Of a stretch of 24,551 bases of DNA, positions 22,454 through 24,551 are shown piece after piece (the first letter of the stretch is position 1; each line of letters begins with the position of its first letter). Source of the stretch: CAYWBI01 sp964456445 (GTDB taxonomy: Bacteria > Calditrichota > Calditrichia > Calditrichales > J004); contig CAYWBI010000041.1 of assembly GCA_964456445.1 (NCBI GenBank), forward strand, positions 1 through 24,551. Direction: 5' to 3'. Position numbers and translations under genes: made by a program. The notes under the pieces were generated by a model. The model did no database searches. It was not told where the DNA came from and was given only the letters and a program-made list of their open reading frames with translations.

Positions 22454-23797
22454 ATGGCACAACGACTTTTAATTTTATCACTACTTTCGCTTTTCGCATT
22501 TTTTGCCTGTACGGACAACACGGGCAGCACCGGACCGGATGTTAAATCCGCTAAATTCGATGTAACGATCAAGATTATTGCCCCGGCAAAATATTTCCCG
22601 TCCAGCGGTGTATTTAACACGCCTGTTGGCGCGTCTGCCCCGGCGGCAATATTTCCTGGTGGCGCTTATGAATTCACCTTTGACGCCGCACCCGGCTCAA
22701 AACTCTCCTTTGCAACCATGATGGTGCAATCCAATGATTTTTTCTATGCACCTGCGGAGGCTGGTATCGCCCTTTTCGATCAAAGCGCGGCTGCGCTGAG
22801 CGGCGACATTACGGATCAGTTGATGCTATGGGACGCGGGGACGGAAGCCGACCAGGAACCCGGGCTTGGAGCAGATCAGGCTCCACGGGAAGCCGGGCCC
22901 AACACGGGAGCTGCCGACGCCAATAATACCGTGCGTCCCGCCGCCGATACTTTTGGCAACCTGCCTTCCGTGTCTTCGGTGATTAAGGCGACCCTTACCG
23001 CCAATTCGGCAACAAATTTTACGGTGCGTATCAGCAACGTATCCGACAGCACTACGCTAAGCACTTCCGATGGCAAGAGTGTGGCGGTTCCCCTTTCACC
23101 CGGTGTTTTTGTGGTGCATAGCGCGGATGGCCCTTTGTTCACCAATGGTCAAATGAACGGGGAAAATGGTCTGGAAGGTATTGCAGAAGATGGCAACCCG
23201 GCTCCCCTGGGGTCGTATCTTGCGGATAACACCGGCTTAACCATTATCTTGTCACCCGGCGCTTATGCCGTTCATACCGGCGCCGATCCGTTTTTTACAT
23301 CCGGCATGGCCGATCGTGGCAAGGGGCTGGAAAACATTGCCGAAGACGGTGATCCTTCTATGCAGAACACGGCGCTGGCCTCGGCTACGGGGATTGCCAC
23401 GAATGGTGTTTTTAATACCCCGGTGGGCGCAGCAGGCGCGGGCCCATTAACGCCCGGCGGCAGTTATACGTTTAGTGTAAATGCACAGGAAGGCGATTAT
23501 CTTTCTCTCGTCAGCATGTTTGTTCAGTCCAATGACCTGTTCTACGCCCCGGACGGTAAAGGTATTGCCCTTTTTGACAACGGTACCGCGCTCAGTGGAG
23601 ATATCACCTCAAAAATAATGTTATGGGATGCCGGTACGGAAGTTAATGAAAAACCCGGTTTCGGTTTAAACCAGGCGCCTCGCCAGGCGGGCGCCAATAG
23701 CGGAACAACGGAGAATGGAACGGTTCATCTGGTAAACGATGGCTTTAGTTATCCCGCGACAGCTGCATCCATACTGGTAAGCATTCAGCCCCAATAA
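22454..23797 (+). CDS. Spondin-domain (Spond_N-like) lipoprotein with duplicated domain
   Basis: 447 residues from ATG 22454. A signal peptide (MAQRLLILSLLSLFAFFA) ends at Cys19, a likely lipidation site although the residues before it are Phe-Phe-Ala. Two spondin-like modules follow. The first (about 36-215) has SGVFNTPVG, MMVQSNDFFYAP, GIALFDQ, LWDAGTE and QAPREAGPNTG. The second (about 315-447) repeats these as NGVFNTPVG, MFVQSNDLFYAP, GIALFDN, LWDAGTE and QAPRQAGANSG. Between them LSPG...VH...LFT...GLE.IAEDG occurs twice (about 220-255 and 265-300). Bacterial spondin-domain proteins are secreted or surface proteins of unknown job; adhesion is a guess. It is divergent from arcC and has its own terminator, so it is monocistronic. 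Confidence 0.82.
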   Translation: MAQRLLILSLLSLFAFFACTDNTGSTGPDVKSAKFDVTIKIIAPAKYFPSSGVFNTPVGASAPAAIFPGGAYEFTFDAAPGSKLSFATMMVQSNDFFYAPAEAGIALFDQSAAALSGDITDQLMLWDAGTEADQEPGLGADQAPREAGPNTGAADANNTVRPAADTFGNLPSVSSVIKATLTANSATNFTVRISNVSDSTTLSTSDGKSVAVPLSPGVFVVHSADGPLFTNGQMNGENGLEGIAEDGNPAPLGSYLADNTGLTIILSPGAYAVHTGADPFFTSGMADRGKGLENIAEDGDPSMQNTALASATGIATNGVFNTPVGAAGAGPLTPGGSYTFSVNAQEGDYLSLVSMFVQSNDLFYAPDGKGIALFDNGTALSGDITSKIMLWDAGTEVNEKPGFGLNQAPRQAGANSGTTENGTVHLVNDGFSYPATAASILVSIQPQ

Positions 23798-23814
23798 AAG
23801 GATATAAACAAAAT

Positions 23815-23867
23815 AAGCCGCCCGGGTTTTCCTTTGGGATTTATGGAAACCGGACGGCTTTTTATTT
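23815..23867 (+). terminator. Rho-independent terminator of the lipoprotein gene
   Basis: AAGCCGCCCGGGTTTTCC (23815-23832) pairs with GGAAACCGGACGGCTT (23845-23860), with one mismatch and a small bulge, around a 12-base loop. The run TTTTTATTT follows. It starts 18 bases after the stop codon. Confidence 0.88.
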
Positions 23868-24215
23868 ACACTCTCTGGCACAACTTTATATAAAATCAAT
23901 ATTCGTCGCCTACTCAAAAAGCATTCGTCATAGATAATTGAGACACACAATTATATTAAAAATTACTTTTAGATACTCCGCAGGACTTCTTAGATTTGGG
24001 ATGGGATTTTACCAATTCATTTATTTTCTATTCTGCGACTTTGACGGGGATATTCTTAAACATGTTTAAAATCTACTTGTTGTTTTTCTGCCAGAAATTT
24101 TAGCTTCTGAATTTTGCCATAGTAAATCAAAGCAATGTTTATATTGCGATTTTCGGGTTTATTGAATTTTCCGTTTTCTGAGAAACGGTATCATCTGCTT
24201 TTGAAAAGTGTGTTT
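23868..24215. other. Intergenic region, possible decayed coding sequence
   Basis: No complete gene. On the minus strand two short coding-like frames occur: one ending at 24056 (ENRNINIALIYYGKIQKLK, then FLAEKQQVDFKHV), and another, one base out of phase, that runs FKNIPVKVAE, a TAG at 24028-24030, then KINELVKSHPKSKKS and stops at 23956. A 14-base palindrome, TTAAACATGTTTAA, lies at 24056-24069. The coding character is suggestive only. Confidence 0.3.
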
Positions 24216-24437
24216 TTATTCCACTAAATTTTTAAGCTTTTGGATCTTCTGTCTATTTTCGATTGTGATGGCAGCATAGCTTAATCCAAAACTGATTACA
24301 GGATAAGGTGAGGCGGGATCAATATCTGGCGGATAATATAAATCAAGGTATAGGTTTTTGTGAAGTGACTTATGGCGATAGCTATTCTTGCCAAACAGCA
24401 TTGGACCCAATACGAATATAGCAAACGCTCTCAGCAT
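24216..24437 (-). CDS. Small hypothetical protein, doubtful
   Basis: A 73-codon frame from ATG 24437 to a stop at 24216. I do not recognise it. The N-terminus is weakly hydrophobic (RAFAIFVLGPMLFG), followed by KNLYLDLYYPPDIDPASPYP and ending IENRQKIQKLKNLVE. No ribosome-binding site precedes the ATG. The QKIQKLK ending resembles GKIQKLK in the degenerate frame just downstream, so this may be part of an eroded or duplicated gene. It may also be spurious. Confidence 0.2.
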   Translation of the reverse strand: MLRAFAIFVLGPMLFGKNSYRHKSLHKNLYLDLYYPPDIDPASPYPVISFGLSYAAITIENRQKIQKLKNLVE

Positions 24438-24551
24438 ATCCGTGTTAAACGTTGGCTTAGGTTGTTGGCTTGTTCTGGATTATGGTAATGACCGCCACGC
24501 TTCTATACCTTATTTTGATATTTCCTAAAAGGACCTCCCGTTTTTAAGGGC

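Noticed and set aside
22341..24310. Shared 10-base word GGATAAGGTG/CACCTTATCC at 22341-22350 and 24301-24310 flanking the lipoprotein gene
   Set aside because: It would be an inverted pair, but it is only 10 bases with dissimilar flanks, so too short to call attachment or terminal repeats.

Overview
The window is a 24.5 kb scaffold piece from a Gram-negative-type bacterium, with one 100-base run of N at 18672-18771. Lineage is inferred, not proven. A Wza/Wzz-type polysaccharide export system, a lipoprotein carrying spondin-type repeats, sucCD, the yceD-rpmF-plsX-fab-acpP-rnc order and weak ribosome-binding sites in the AT-rich part would fit the FCB superphylum (for example Calditrichota, Marinimicrobia or Ignavibacteriota relatives). 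No rRNA, tRNA or phylogenetic marker here settles this.

Layout, left to right. (1) 1-942: a carbohydrate-binding-like reading frame on the + strand, broken by an in-frame TGA, then about 350 bases without a gene. (2) 943-6746, minus strand, visibly AT-rich: a surface-polysaccharide assembly module with an ExoA-like GT2, a GT4, a Wzy/WaaL-like polymerase or ligase, a second GT2 and a Wzx-type flippase. (3) 6900-10777, minus: Wzz-like chain-length protein, Wza-like SLBB export protein and WecB (UDP-GlcNAc 2-epimerase). (4) 10778-18123, minus, compact and GC-richer: ndk, yceD (DUF177), rpmF, plsX, fabH, fabD, fabG, acpP, fabF and rnc in transcription order, the classic phospholipid/fatty-acid operon. 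wecB abuts rnc as TAAATG, so the polysaccharide genes follow the fatty-acid operon with no visible break. (5) 18124-19073: a non-coding tandem repeat array (unit 235 bases) with REP-like hairpins and the assembly gap, ending in the sucD terminator. (6) 19074-22217, minus: arcC, sucC and sucD in transcription order. (7) 22454-23797, plus: a spondin-repeat lipoprotein with its own terminator. (8) 23868-24551: no convincing gene, only what may be decayed coding sequence.

How the genes fit together: acetyl/malonyl units are loaded by FabD and FabH onto AcpP and elongated by FabF and FabG; PlsX passes acyl chains to phospholipid synthesis. WecB supplies UDP-ManNAc, the glycosyltransferases build a lipid-linked repeat unit, and Wzx, Wzy, Wzz and the SLBB protein flip, polymerise, size and export it. 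Much of the window is therefore envelope biogenesis. SucCD (TCA cycle) and carbamate kinase are separate metabolic functions.

I did not find a clearly new defence or mobile system. The most unusual things are the repeat array around the gap, a perfect hairpin between acpP and fabF, the direct junction of the fatty-acid and polysaccharide operons, the interrupted carbohydrate-binding frame and the duplicated spondin lipoprotein.
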